Below are positions 1-8,026 of a stretch of 19,332 bases of DNA, piece after piece. The translations under genes were made by a program, and so were the position numbers. The notes under the pieces are model-generated. The model was not told the DNA's origin and ran no database searches. It saw only the letters and a program-made list of their open reading frames with translations. This DNA comes from CAYRTV01 sp964505785 (GTDB lineage: Bacteria > Acidobacteriota > Aminicenantia > Aminicenantales > Aminicenantaceae), in contig CAZDJZ010000035.1 of NCBI GenBank assembly GCA_964505785.1, positions 1 through 19,332 on the forward strand. The letters are read 5' to 3'. Numbering within the stretch: position 1 is the stretch's first letter; every line of letters starts with the position of its first letter.

Positions 1-45
1 ACCGGACATTTTCATTTTGCTAAAACCGGACATTATCACGTTGCT
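1..45. repeat. Two tandem copies of a 21-bp motif, possible IS21-like element end
   Basis: Copies lie at 1-21 and 25-45, separated by AAA. Both begin ACCGGACATT and end TTGCT and match at 18 of 21 positions, giving a 24-bp period. Serial CCGGACATT...TTGCT boxes are what I recall at the termini of IS21-family elements, where several transposase-binding repeats are stacked. No transposase is in the window, so any element would lie to the left. The repeat itself is seen directly; the link to a mobile element is inference. Confidence 0.45.
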
Positions 46-140
46 GGTACAAAAAACATTAAGCCTTTTATTCACGTGCCGGGATGGCCGCAGATGCACG
101 GGATTCAGCGAATCTTTCCGCTCATATTTAAGATTTCCTA

Positions 141-169
141 TTTAAAAGCTCCGCCGGATTCTATATAAT
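141..169 (+). promoter_or_regulatory. Sigma70-like promoter of the glycan operon
   Basis: TTTAAA at 141-146 (4 of 6 to consensus), a 17-base spacer, then a perfect TATAAT at 164-169. Transcription would start near 176. The first transcribed bases could form a short hairpin (GGGC at 175-178 with GCCC at 185-188, extendable by two pairs). It is the only good promoter I see ahead of the ten-gene run. Confidence 0.55.
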
Positions 170-211
170 TCATTGGGCTTATACGCCCGATCAATTAAAG
201 CCGGAAAATGA

Positions 212-1045
212 ATGTTAAGAATTAATCAAATTATCGGTCATTGGAAAGGATTCCTGGGTTTTTGGACCGGTTTATATCAAAAAAGAAAAATTATTTTCCA
301 AATGGCGCTGGAGGATTTTCATAAGCAATATACCGGTTCATTCCTGGGAATTGTTTGGGCCTTTATTCAACCGCTGATTTTTGTGATGACACTGTGGTTT
401 GTTTTTGCTATTGGTCTCCGGCAGACCAGGGGGCAGGAACCTGTGCCTTTTGTTATCTGGCTGATGACAGGAATGTTTTTTTGGTTCTTTTTTTCTGAAA
501 TCCTTCAAACAGGGGCCGGAGTTATCCGCGAAAAAAGTTATCTGGTGAAGAATGTACGCTTCCAGGTCAGCATGCTTCCGGTCATTAAAATTCTCTCCGC
601 CCTTCTTGTTCACTTCGTTTTCATTGTGATGCTGGCTGTTCTGCTCGTTCTGCACGGCATCCCGCCCCGGCTTTACTGGCTGCAAACCGGTTATTATCTT
701 TTCGCAGCCGTTTTACTTTCGCTGGGAACATGCTGGATCACATCTTCCTTAAATGTCTTTGTTAAAGACATCCGCCACATTACCCAAATACTCATGCGCG
801 TAGGTTTTTGGTTCACACCGATATTCTGGAAAGTGGACCACTTGCCCGGCCCATTGAAAACCATCGTTAAACTGAATCCTGCTTTTTATTTGGTCCAGGG
901 ATACCGGGACAGCCTGATTTACGAAACATGGTTTTGGGATAGACCGGTATTGACCTTGTATTTCTGGGTTTTGACAGGTGTTGTCTTTTTTTTCGGCGCC
1001 GTCATTTTCAGGCGGCTCAGCCCCCATTTTGCCGATGTATTATAA
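212..1045 (+). CDS. ABC-2 polysaccharide/lipopolysaccharide export permease (Wzm type)
   Basis: This is the membrane half of an ABC exporter that moves undecaprenyl-linked polysaccharide across the inner membrane. At 277 residues it has the usual family length. The N-terminal stretch with DFHKQYTGSFLG followed by a hydrophobic run matches the conserved entry region of Wzm/KpsM/TagG permeases. Further hydrophobic segments lie at roughly residues 38-60, 70-90, 120-145, 160-185 and 235-262. The ATG at 212 follows GGAAAA at 203-208; the ATG at 208 is out of frame and hits a stop after five codons. The next gene starts 19 bases downstream and encodes the matching Wzt-type ATPase, which supports the export role. 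Substrate cannot be read from the permease itself. Confidence 0.92.
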   Translation: MLRINQIIGHWKGFLGFWTGLYQKRKIIFQMALEDFHKQYTGSFLGIVWAFIQPLIFVMTLWFVFAIGLRQTRGQEPVPFVIWLMTGMFFWFFFSEILQTGAGVIREKSYLVKNVRFQVSMLPVIKILSALLVHFVFIVMLAVLLVLHGIPPRLYWLQTGYYLFAAVLLSLGTCWITSSLNVFVKDIRHITQILMRVGFWFTPIFWKVDHLPGPLKTIVKLNPAFYLVQGYRDSLIYETWFWDRPVLTLYFWVLTGVVFFFGAVIFRRLSPHFADVL

Positions 1046-1064
1046 TGATGGGAAAAGAGTCCAT

Positions 1065-2492
1065 ATGAATTTTGCAATAAAAACCCGCGGTTTAACCAAA
1101 ACATACAAGCTTTACGCCCATCCTGGACACCGCCTGAAAGAAGCCCTGAATCCTTTCGGGAAAAAATATCACCGGACATTTTATGCTCTGAAGAATCTTA
1201 ATTTAGACGTTCCAGCTGGAGAAATACTCGGAATAATAGGCCGGAACGGTGCAGGGAAGTCCACCCTTTTGAAAATTTTAGCCGGAGTCCTCACTCCCTC
1301 CTCCGGTTGGGCTTCAGTCAAAGGGCGGCTGGCTTCTCTTTTAGAATTGGGAACCGGTTTTAATCCCGAACTCACAGGAATTGAAAATATCCATTTAAAC
1401 GGGGCCATTATGGGTTATCCCCGCAATGAAATAAAACCGCTCCTCCCAGCCATAAAGGACTTTGCAGACATCGGAGATTATTTGAATCAACCCCTGCGCA
1501 CTTATTCAAGCGGAATGAAAGCCCGGTTGGGATTTGCAGTTGCGATCAATATCAATCCGGATGTTCTCCTCCTGGACGAAATCCTTGCAGTCGGCGACGA
1601 AATGTTCAAACGAAAATGTTTTGTCTTTATGGAAAACTTTTTTAAAAGACATAAAACCGTGATTATTGCGTCACATAGCCTGGGACAAATAATAGAATTA
1701 TGCCGCAGAGCGATCCTGCTGGACCGCGGAGAAGTTATCCTGGAGGGCACACCTTACATGGTAGCGATGCAGTACCGGAGATTAATCCTGGCCGATAAAG
1801 AAAGCCAGGCCTCCATCCGCACCGACATCATACAGCTTAACCGGGATCCTGAAAGAAAACGCAAATTGGAAGAACGCAGCCTGGAAGAGGCAAAAGCCGG
1901 ATCTGAGAAAAAACCTCTTCCCCCGATGGATGAAACAAAGCGGTCCCTCACCGGTCAGCAGCCTTATTTCATTAAAAATTTTAAGCCGGCAAGCACAGTC
2001 ATTCACAAAAACGCTGATGTTCATATCAAAGAAATTTTTATAAAAACCCGCAAAGACGAACATGTTAACGCGCTGGTCCTCAATGAGACATATACTTTTG
2101 TTTTTAATGTTGAGTTCAAGGTTTCCGCTTCCGGTGTCACCTTTGGATTCAATATAAAAAATATGAGGGGATTAGGCATCAGCGGCATCCGCATTCCGGA
2201 AAAAGGCAATGGGAATATACAAATATACAAAGGAGAAACCTATCAAGCGGAATGGAATTTTCATTGCCTGTTAAGACCGGGAACGTATTTTGTCAACCTG
2301 GAAGTGGCGGAAAACAGCAGACAGGGGAGAAAAAGATTAATCCATATATCAGACGCTTATTCCTTCCGGGTACAGAATTCACATCATAAATTCGCCGGAT
2401 TGGTGAATCTTCACAGCCGCGGCCGTATTACCGTTTTGTCCGGTCAAAGCCAATCCAATGCATCTGATAATGAAAAGGCGTGCAGCCAATGA
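1065..2492 (+). CDS. Polysaccharide export ATPase with C-terminal glycan-recognition domain (Wzt type)
   Basis: This is the cytoplasmic ATPase partner of the permease at 212. Residues 1 to about 250 form the nucleotide-binding domain: Walker A GRNGAGKST (59-67), the Wzt-type signature YSSGM (147-151), Walker B ending LLLDE with D171-E172, and switch H204. The LELGTGFNPELTG segment is typical of Wzt/TagH ATPases. After a charged linker (about 255-320), residues about 320-455 form a beta-rich domain like the Wzt C-terminal domain, which in O-antigen systems binds the finished chain terminus before export. The ATG at 1065 is chosen because AAGAG lies six bases upstream and the protein then begins with ABC-domain sequence. 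The longer frame from 978 would run through the permease gene. The protein is 475 residues. The C-terminal domain implies export of a completed, capped glycan rather than Wzy/Wzx assembly. Confidence 0.92.
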   Translation: MNFAIKTRGLTKTYKLYAHPGHRLKEALNPFGKKYHRTFYALKNLNLDVPAGEILGIIGRNGAGKSTLLKILAGVLTPSSGWASVKGRLASLLELGTGFNPELTGIENIHLNGAIMGYPRNEIKPLLPAIKDFADIGDYLNQPLRTYSSGMKARLGFAVAININPDVLLLDEILAVGDEMFKRKCFVFMENFFKRHKTVIIASHSLGQIIELCRRAILLDRGEVILEGTPYMVAMQYRRLILADKESQASIRTDIIQLNRDPERKRKLEERSLEEAKAGSEKKPLPPMDETKRSLTGQQPYFIKNFKPASTVIHKNADVHIKEIFIKTRKDEHVNALVLNETYTFVFNVEFKVSASGVTFGFNIKNMRGLGISGIRIPEKGNGNIQIYKGETYQAEWNFHCLLRPGTYFVNLEVAENSRQGRKRLIHISDAYSFRVQNSHHKFAGLVNLHSRGRITVLSGQSQSNASDNEKACSQ

Positions 2493-2572
2493 TTATTGAT
2501 GACTTAGAAAATCGGTTTCCATCAGCAGTTCAAAATGAAACCTTTATCGTTCTCGGAAAATCAGATAAATGA
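2489..2572 (+). CDS. Possible 27-residue bridging ORF
   Basis: A 27-codon ORF fills the gap between the ATPase and methyltransferase genes exactly. Its ATG overlaps the ATPase stop as ATGA (2489-2492), and its TGA overlaps the methyltransferase start as ATGA (2569-2572). It begins MIIDDLENRF and has no recognisable domain. AAGG at 2475-2478 could serve as a distant ribosome site. It may be a coupling ORF that carries ribosomes to the next gene, a remnant of a lost gene, or chance. The double ATGA architecture is the only support. Confidence 0.3.
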   Translation: MIIDDLENRFPSAVQNETFIVLGKSDK

Positions 2573-3381
2573 CGAATATATATGGTACCCAACCCAGTCG
2601 GTTTTTTAGTAAAAACGGGGAGGATTATCTGCTGTGGACTTTTTTCGGTCATAAAAATTCAGGCTTTTTCCTCGATATCGGCGCATTCGACGGCCGGTAT
2701 ATAAGCAATACATATGTATTCGAACTCATGGGATGGAGGGGGATCTGCGTGGAACCTAACCCTGATGTCTTTCTCCTTTGCCGGAAAAACCGGCCGGCAT
2801 CCCTCTGTATCCAAGCCGCCTGCACGGATTCGACGGAAAAAAAGACCATCCGTTTTTACGCAGAGAAAACCGGGCTTCTTTCAACCACTCTCAATCACAA
2901 GGACATACATCGTTCTGTTCGAAAACGCTACGAACAAAAAAAAATGGATTTTCCGGGATTTTCAGAAAAACAAGTACCGGCCACAACCGTTAAACGGATT
3001 GTGGAGAAATATGCCCCGGATATTCCTGAGATTGATTTTCTCAGTATCGATACAGAAGGGAATGAAGCACGCGTTATTCAAGGCATTGATTTTAAAAACT
3101 GCAGCATCCGGGTTGTTATTGTGGAAGCCAATTCTATATCCGCTGAAGAATCTCTGTCAGTCCAATTGGCAAAAGCGGGAGGTTATCGTATGGCGCGGAG
3201 AGTCGGAGTGAATCTTTTTTTTGCAAAGAATCAAAAGGATGCCGGCGCTCTGGCCTCCATCCCCATCCGGTGCCGGATCTCAGCCCAGAAACACCCTTTG
3301 GTTCCCTTATTTACTCCTCGTAAAATGCACCAAGACCGGATTCTTGATGAGGACCGTGAGAAGAAAAGTCATGGGGAATAA
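2569..3381 (+). CDS. FkbM-family SAM-dependent methyltransferase
   Basis: Predicted O-methyltransferase of 270 residues, likely modifying a sugar of the exported glycan. The FkbM signature is clear: FFSKNGEDYLL near the N terminus, SAM-binding motif I DIGAFDG (36-42), SNTYVFE, the acidic ribose-binding segment GICVEPNP (58-65), and IDTEG with D161 and E163 in the second half. The C-terminal tail after about residue 225 is basic and unconserved in appearance. The start overlaps the preceding small ORF and has GGAAAA eight bases upstream. In surface-glycan loci FkbM proteins often methylate sugars or chain ends. A chain-terminating role that would be read by the Wzt C-terminal domain is attractive here but inferred. 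An overlapping frame at 2714-3211 is a shadow. Confidence 0.85.
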   Translation: MTNIYGTQPSRFFSKNGEDYLLWTFFGHKNSGFFLDIGAFDGRYISNTYVFELMGWRGICVEPNPDVFLLCRKNRPASLCIQAACTDSTEKKTIRFYAEKTGLLSTTLNHKDIHRSVRKRYEQKKMDFPGFSEKQVPATTVKRIVEKYAPDIPEIDFLSIDTEGNEARVIQGIDFKNCSIRVVIVEANSISAEESLSVQLAKAGGYRMARRVGVNLFFAKNQKDAGALASIPIRCRISAQKHPLVPLFTPRKMHQDRILDEDREKKSHGE

Positions 3382-4342
3382 AAACTCGGTCCTTCGCCGG
3401 CTTCTTTTTCTCGGGGGGCCTCCCCGCAGCGGAACCACCATCCTAGCACGTATTTTAAACCAGCATCCTCAAATTATGACTATTATTGATGACCATGTGT
3501 TTGAATTCTGGGGTTTGTATGATTACAGCACTCATTCCGGACTGGTATCCCAAATTCAAAACAGACCGGTTTCACGCACATATGCCCGGAATTTTTTATG
3601 GAGAAACATAAAAGCAGGCCGCTGGCTGAACGGGGCGGCTCCGTCCCAAAAAACCCTGGGTTTGCCTCCATCCCCACCCCCCGAACGAAGCGGATCACCT
3701 CTCCTTCCGGCCGGCAGAAAGACTATTCGTTACAAATATCCCATTTCAAAAATTAAAAACCTTCGTTATATCAGCATTAAATCTCCAGAGATCTCTCTTG
3801 TGCTTCCGGAATTATCTTCTCTTTTCCCTGAATCAAGTTTTATTTTAACCTACCGCCCTCTGGAGGCTCTCGCGGAATCCATGTTCCGGAAAGGGAAGAC
3901 CGTCACTCAAATCCCGGTTTTCTGGAGACGATGGGAAACAACTATCGACAAGAACGGAAAATTGATTCCTCCCTCCGTTGTTCCCGGCGGCTGGAGAGAG
4001 CATTGGCAAACCGCTACTGACTTCCAGCGCTGCCTGTTATGCGCCGCCGGATACCTCTCGCAGATTACACAGGGTCTAAAAAAACTGAATCCTGACAAAG
4101 CTTTTCTATTTCTTCATTCGGACCTGCGGGATAATCCTATTCCCGTTTTGAACAAAATCGCCGGTTTTCTTAACATCGAGGATAAGCCGCTGCAGCCGTT
4201 AACAAAAATAATTCGGAATTTTTATTATCCCCTGGATTCCGGCTTAAAGCAGGAAATGGCCGACCTTGGAAAAAAGGTCAATTTGACACAGCTATGGGAT
4301 GATATTCAGCAATTTGATTCTATAAAAAGGGACAGATTATGA
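3371..4342 (+). CDS. PAPS-dependent sulfotransferase 1
   Basis: Transfers sulfate from PAPS to an acceptor, presumably a sugar hydroxyl of the operon's glycan. The 5'-phosphosulfate loop FLGGPPRSGTT is at residues 13-23, and the 3'-phosphate site is R162 with S170 (R-x7-S) after a hydrophobic strand, as in family sulfotransferases. Between them (about residues 85-115) is a Pro/Ser-rich stretch including LPPSPPPERSG that looks like a disordered insertion. The start at 3371 has GAGAAG about eight bases upstream, gives 323 residues, and puts the loop near the N terminus. An in-frame ATG at 3347 would add eight residues. It overlaps the methyltransferase gene by 11 bases and ends in an ATGA overlap with the next gene. 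Confidence 0.85.
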   Translation: MGNKNSVLRRLLFLGGPPRSGTTILARILNQHPQIMTIIDDHVFEFWGLYDYSTHSGLVSQIQNRPVSRTYARNFLWRNIKAGRWLNGAAPSQKTLGLPPSPPPERSGSPLLPAGRKTIRYKYPISKIKNLRYISIKSPEISLVLPELSSLFPESSFILTYRPLEALAESMFRKGKTVTQIPVFWRRWETTIDKNGKLIPPSVVPGGWREHWQTATDFQRCLLCAAGYLSQITQGLKKLNPDKAFLFLHSDLRDNPIPVLNKIAGFLNIEDKPLQPLTKIIRNFYYPLDSGLKQEMADLGKKVNLTQLWDDIQQFDSIKRDRL

Positions 4343-5313
4343 TCGTGCTGTTTGATACAGTCCGCCGGAAACGACCTGTAAAAGAAGGCGGCGAACTGAT
4401 CAAGCTGGATTGGACTGGAAAGAATATCCTGGATAAAAAGCCCCTTTATCCTGCTCACCCCGGCATATCCGCAGACTCCAATCCTCGAGGGAATACCCGC
4501 GGCGGCAAAGGGATTCTCATCAGCGGCCGCCGCAGCTTGGTGGGCACTTATCACACTATCCTGGTATTTGATTCCAATCTGAAGCTGATAAACCGGATTA
4601 CCAATCCATTATTTGTGAATATCCATGAAATGTGCTTCGCCGGGGAGAACATTTGGGTTTCCGCCACAGCCATCGACTGCGCTGTTTTGAGTGACAAAAC
4701 AGGAAACACCCTGGATACCTGGTGGCCGCGGGAAGATCCTCTGCTCCAAAAAGAATTCGGCTTGTCTCCATTGTCCATCGATAAATCCGCCGATAACCGG
4801 ACTTGTTTTATTCACGAGCAAATGGGGCAGAAACCAGGGCATACACATCTCAACAGCATTGTGGGGTGGGGAGAAAACTATTATGCTTTACTCAACCGTC
4901 AGGGCGCCCTGGTCCGCTTTAAACCCCATACGGAAATTATCCTTAAAGACCGCGCACTTCAAGGAGCGCACAGCCCCCGTTTTATGGATAATGGCCGCAC
5001 TCTGGCTGTCTGCAGCAGCTTTGAACAGGAAATTCTGTTTTATCAATTCCCGTCAGGCAGATTAATCAATAAAATCAATCTTCTGGAATTCAGTCAGATA
5101 CGAAGGATTCAAGAAAGCAATCCGGACCAGCCTTTCAATAAGTCCATTTTTGTACGAGGATTGGATATCCTTGATTCTCAACGTATTCTGACTGGGATCG
5201 CACCGGCAAGTATTCTGGAAATTGACATAAAAAAGAATGAACTCATCGGCTATTTTCAGTACAGCCGGGAAGTGGGAGACGCCGTCCATGGCTTGGTGCA
5301 CTATAAATTTTAA
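4339..5313 (+). CDS. Beta-propeller-like protein, resembles TIGR03032/DUF4915
   Basis: A 324-residue protein without signal peptide or membrane segment. It shows repeated strand-turn-strand units of the type IWVSATAID / YYALLNRQGALVRF / ILFYQFPSGRLI, as in a beta-propeller. Recurrent His-containing blade starts are visible: NIHEM, THLNSI, GAHSPRF (H211, S212, P213, R214) and AVHGLVH, plus VRGLD (R273-D276). The HSPR and RGLD signatures recall the TIGR03032/DUF4915 proteins sometimes found near sulfotransferases, but I cannot confirm membership. It lies between two sulfotransferase genes, overlapping the first by ATGA and the second by 26 bases, so it is co-translated with them. A role as glycan- or PAPS-related accessory factor or as an enzyme is open. 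AAGGGA sits just upstream of the start. Confidence 0.7.
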   Translation: MIVLFDTVRRKRPVKEGGELIKLDWTGKNILDKKPLYPAHPGISADSNPRGNTRGGKGILISGRRSLVGTYHTILVFDSNLKLINRITNPLFVNIHEMCFAGENIWVSATAIDCAVLSDKTGNTLDTWWPREDPLLQKEFGLSPLSIDKSADNRTCFIHEQMGQKPGHTHLNSIVGWGENYYALLNRQGALVRFKPHTEIILKDRALQGAHSPRFMDNGRTLAVCSSFEQEILFYQFPSGRLINKINLLEFSQIRRIQESNPDQPFNKSIFVRGLDILDSQRILTGIAPASILEIDIKKNELIGYFQYSREVGDAVHGLVHYKF

Positions 5314-6202
5314 AAACATCCGCCTTCCGCAAAACCCGCTGTTCATCGTCGGATACCCCCGCTCAGGCACGACTGTTCTTCAGGCCTTACTGGCCGCTCA
5401 TCCCAATGTGTTCGCATTTCCCGAGACCCATTACTTTTGCACCATAGAAAAACAGCTCTGCCTGGACGAATACGGTCATATTCAGCCACAGAATATCAAT
5501 AAATCCTTGTCGGCTCTCCATAAAAAAATCCCATTCAAGATCAGTCTGAAAGAACGGGCTGCCCTCTACAGGCTGGCCCGCTTAAATGAATTAACATCCA
5601 AACATCTCTTTGAATGGATCGTGTTTCGACTGCTTCAGTTTGAATGGGAAGGCCCGCCTGAAGCTCCTTTTATCTGGATTGAAAAAACACCGGTTCATTA
5701 CAATTATCTTCAAAAAATAAATAATTTTTATCCTGGCGGCAAGATCCTGGCGATAATACGGCATCCGGTTCCCGCGGTTTCTTCACGAAAAAACAAATTT
5801 CCCTTTAATCAGGAAACAGACCTCGCCGTCTTGGCTGCAGGATGGAAACTGATGATATCCATCCTGCAGCTCTTTCAGCAAAGTTATCCTGAATCTATCC
5901 GTATCATCAGGTATGAAGACCTGGTTCATTCTCCATATACCGAATTAAAGCGCCTCGAATCATTTTTAGAGATTCCAATTAAGAAAAAGTATCTTGAAAA
6001 TTACTATCGCTCAATGTCCGCTGTCATACTTCCTTTTGAAACCTGGAAGCAGGATAAAAAATATGAAAAAATCACCAACATGAATCCGGACCATGCGAAG
6101 CTTATTTCCCGCAGTCAGGCCGAATATATCGAATCAATTGTCTATACATCCATGAAAAGATACGGATACCGCTCTTTCTATTCGGGGAGGAATATACCTT
6201 GA
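5288..6202 (+). CDS. PAPS-dependent sulfotransferase 2
   Basis: Predicted cytoplasmic sulfotransferase of 304 residues. The 5'-phosphosulfate loop FIVGYPRSGTT is at 19-29, the conserved WIEKTPVH segment follows in mid-protein, and the 3'-phosphate site is R158-H-P with S166 (R-x7-S). The PETH segment after the loop and the EKTP motif match those of the sulfotransferase domain at 8841-10748, so the two are close relatives. The ATG at 5288 is chosen because GGGAG (5274-5278) lies nine bases upstream; the longer frame from 5237 lacks this. It overlaps the propeller gene by 26 bases and ends in a TTGA overlap with the next gene. Confidence 0.88.
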   Translation: MAWCTINFKNIRLPQNPLFIVGYPRSGTTVLQALLAAHPNVFAFPETHYFCTIEKQLCLDEYGHIQPQNINKSLSALHKKIPFKISLKERAALYRLARLNELTSKHLFEWIVFRLLQFEWEGPPEAPFIWIEKTPVHYNYLQKINNFYPGGKILAIIRHPVPAVSSRKNKFPFNQETDLAVLAAGWKLMISILQLFQQSYPESIRIIRYEDLVHSPYTELKRLESFLEIPIKKKYLENYYRSMSAVILPFETWKQDKKYEKITNMNPDHAKLISRSQAEYIESIVYTSMKRYGYRSFYSGRNIP

Positions 6203-6876
6203 TACCTTACGATTCTTCAAAAACCCTGATTTCAATTCACATTCCCAAATGCGGCGGTCAAAGCTTAACCCAAGTGCTGAAGCATTGGTACGGCGATAAT
6301 TTTTTTAAACATTATCAACCTACAGGCGGCCCGCCTCCCAAAAAATTGCCTCTTCGTCCTGAAGTATGCATCCATGGACATTTCCAGTCAACAGCGGGTC
6401 TGGGAGTAAAGGATTATTACCCTGAAGCCGAACAATTCATCACCTTTCTGCGCGATCCATTGGACATCCATATTTCCAATTACTTTTTCTGGAAGAATAA
6501 AGCCCGTCCTAAACAAATAAAACATGGATTGCTGAAAGAAGGAGATCCGCACGACTACCGGGATATCCATGACTTTTTCCGGATGCGGCCGAAATCTCAT
6601 ATTTATAAATACATGCCCTGCCCGGTTTCAAAAGACAATTGCAGACGTATTTTCAAGAAAAAGTATGTATGCATCGGATTCGTTGAAGATATGCAAAAAT
6701 CAATAGACCGGTTGGCCGACCGCCTGGGTTTTGATCCCATTCAAGTCAATCATATCAATTCCTCCCCCCGTGATGAAGAATTACCCGGTGAGGTGCGCAG
6801 AAATTTCATCAAAAACAACTCCCTGGCCTTTCATATATACCACACCGCCAGGGAATTATTCGATCCAAGTGGATGA
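6199..6876 (+). CDS. Sulfotransferase 3, HIPKCGG type (carbohydrate 2-O-sulfotransferase-like)
   Basis: A 225-residue protein of a different sulfotransferase branch from its neighbours. HIPKCGGQS at residues 14-22 is the phosphosulfate loop seen in heparan/uronyl 2-O-sulfotransferase-like proteins, where a Lys replaces the PRSGTT arginine. TFLRDPLDIHIS carries the 3'-phosphate site R85 with S93 (R-x7-S). HGHF between them is also typical. Translation starts at a TTG (6199) that overlaps the previous stop as TTGA; GGGGAGG at 6184-6190 gives a strong ribosome site eight bases upstream. The family suggests a polysaccharide acceptor, which fits the operon. The acceptor sugar cannot be read from sequence. 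Confidence 0.85.
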   Translation: MIPYDSSKTLISIHIPKCGGQSLTQVLKHWYGDNFFKHYQPTGGPPPKKLPLRPEVCIHGHFQSTAGLGVKDYYPEAEQFITFLRDPLDIHISNYFFWKNKARPKQIKHGLLKEGDPHDYRDIHDFFRMRPKSHIYKYMPCPVSKDNCRRIFKKKYVCIGFVEDMQKSIDRLADRLGFDPIQVNHINSSPRDEELPGEVRRNFIKNNSLAFHIYHTARELFDPSG

Positions 6877-6880
6877 TAAT

Positions 6881-8026
6881 ATGGAACCATTGAAAAAAAA
6901 GCCCAGAGCACAGATAAAAGACAAGAGCCTTCGCACCAAATCCATTGTTTATTTTTCCCGTTTCAAGCCGTCTCTGCGTTCAGGCGGAGGCAGCCGCCGT
7001 GTCCTGCAAGTCATGAAACTTATCCGGCATTATCCTTTTATCCTCTTGTCTTCCTGGAGGCGGGACGGTATATCTAAGGAACAAAATCGTAAAATCAAAC
7101 AAGATACAGCGATCATCACCGAATATGGTCAGTGGCCGCCGGCTCATTTCACGTACGCACATCAATTAGGAGAATTGGCCAAGTGCTGGAGTGCCTGGCT
7201 GCCGCAATTTCAGCGTCTGCGCCTGCTTATTCTCGATGACCCCGTGTATTTTCCGCACCTGATCCAATCCGCCGCCGCCCGCAATCTTCCGGTCATAGCC
7301 GTCTGCCATAATCTGGAAAGTATTGCGATGAATATAAAAGCGAAAGAATCAACCCTGAATTTATTGGAATCGGAAATCCGGCTGCTGCGGAAATGCAATC
7401 TGGTCATCACAATCTCAAGGGAAGAGCAAGTTTTGCTTATTAATCTCGGGATCAATGCTTTTTTTCTTCCCTACTACCCGGTGGAGCCTATACGCAGACG
7501 GATGTGGACTATCCGGGAAAAACGCAAAACCACATCCAAGCGGGGAATTCTGCTCCTAGGCAATACCAGTAATGATCCCACTTTAATTGGAATGAAGAAA
7601 GTTTTGGAATGGTGGAAAAAACAGCCAAAACTTGGAAACAGGGACAAATTATTTATCGCCGGATTCAATACCGCTCAATCATTTTCCGGTATTCCATTGA
7701 GTTCCGGCATCGAAATGCGGGGAGAACTTTCCGACATGGATTTGGACCATTTGCTCGCCCACATTAAAGGTGCAATTTGTTATCAGGAAAGCGGGGGCGG
7801 CGCTTTAACAAAAATAAACGAATTTCTCATAGGCGGGATCCCCGTCTTGGCCAATTTTCATGCCGCCCGTTCACACCATAATTTCCCAGGGCTTTTTGAA
7901 TTCAAAGATCTGCCCGAACTGAAGGATATTTTAACCTGGCTCCGGATGGATAAAGATCCATTTCCTCCCCCCGCAAAGCCGAATGTTGAATTTTTGAGAA
8001 AATATATCAAGGAGGTGATCTCATAA
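6881..8026 (+). CDS. GT-B glycosyltransferase (GT4-like), copy 1
   Basis: Predicted sugar transferase of 381 residues with a two-domain GT-B layout. The N-terminal half has a glycine loop SGGGSRR (34-40), the strand LLILDDPVYFP, and VITISREE..LL..LG before the interdomain linker. The C-terminal half has ILLLGNTSND, LFIAGFNT, the MRGELSDMDLDHLL strand-helix, and the donor-binding segment GGGALTKINEFLIGGIPV, which corresponds to the G.G.ktKi.E.l..G.PV signature of GT4 enzymes. It is a clear paralog of the gene at 10750, with nearly all these motifs conserved. The start at 6881 lies four bases after the previous stop with GGATG upstream; the frame extends upstream to 6731, but that part is a shadow of the sulfotransferase gene. 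The first 20 residues are Lys/Arg-rich. Confidence 0.8.
   Translation: MEPLKKKPRAQIKDKSLRTKSIVYFSRFKPSLRSGGGSRRVLQVMKLIRHYPFILLSSWRRDGISKEQNRKIKQDTAIITEYGQWPPAHFTYAHQLGELAKCWSAWLPQFQRLRLLILDDPVYFPHLIQSAAARNLPVIAVCHNLESIAMNIKAKESTLNLLESEIRLLRKCNLVITISREEQVLLINLGINAFFLPYYPVEPIRRRMWTIREKRKTTSKRGILLLGNTSNDPTLIGMKKVLEWWKKQPKLGNRDKLFIAGFNTAQSFSGIPLSSGIEMRGELSDMDLDHLLAHIKGAICYQESGGGALTKINEFLIGGIPVLANFHAARSHHNFPGLFEFKDLPELKDILTWLRMDKDPFPPPAKPNVEFLRKYIKEVIS
8009..8020 (+). promoter_or_regulatory. Exceptionally strong Shine-Dalgarno sequence
   Basis: AAGGAGGTGATC is a 12-base perfect complement of the canonical 3' end of bacterial 16S rRNA. It lies inside the last codons of the preceding glycosyltransferase, with GGAGG ten bases before the ATG at 8026. 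No other gene in the window has such an extended match. Confidence 0.85.

Noticed and set aside
978..1064. N-terminal extension of the Wzt-type gene from the ATG at 978
   Set aside because: It would overlap the permease gene by 68 bases and encodes no ABC-domain sequence; the ATG at 1065 has a ribosome site and starts right before the domain.
1171..1190. Third copy of the left-edge repeat (ACCGGACATTTT) inside the ATPase gene
   Set aside because: Only the first 12 bases match and it encodes ordinary protein sequence; CCGGA-rich words are common throughout the window.
2714..3211. 165-codon frame overlapping the methyltransferase gene on the same strand
   Set aside because: The main frame has clear FkbM motifs throughout; this frame has no recognisable motifs and no ribosome site.
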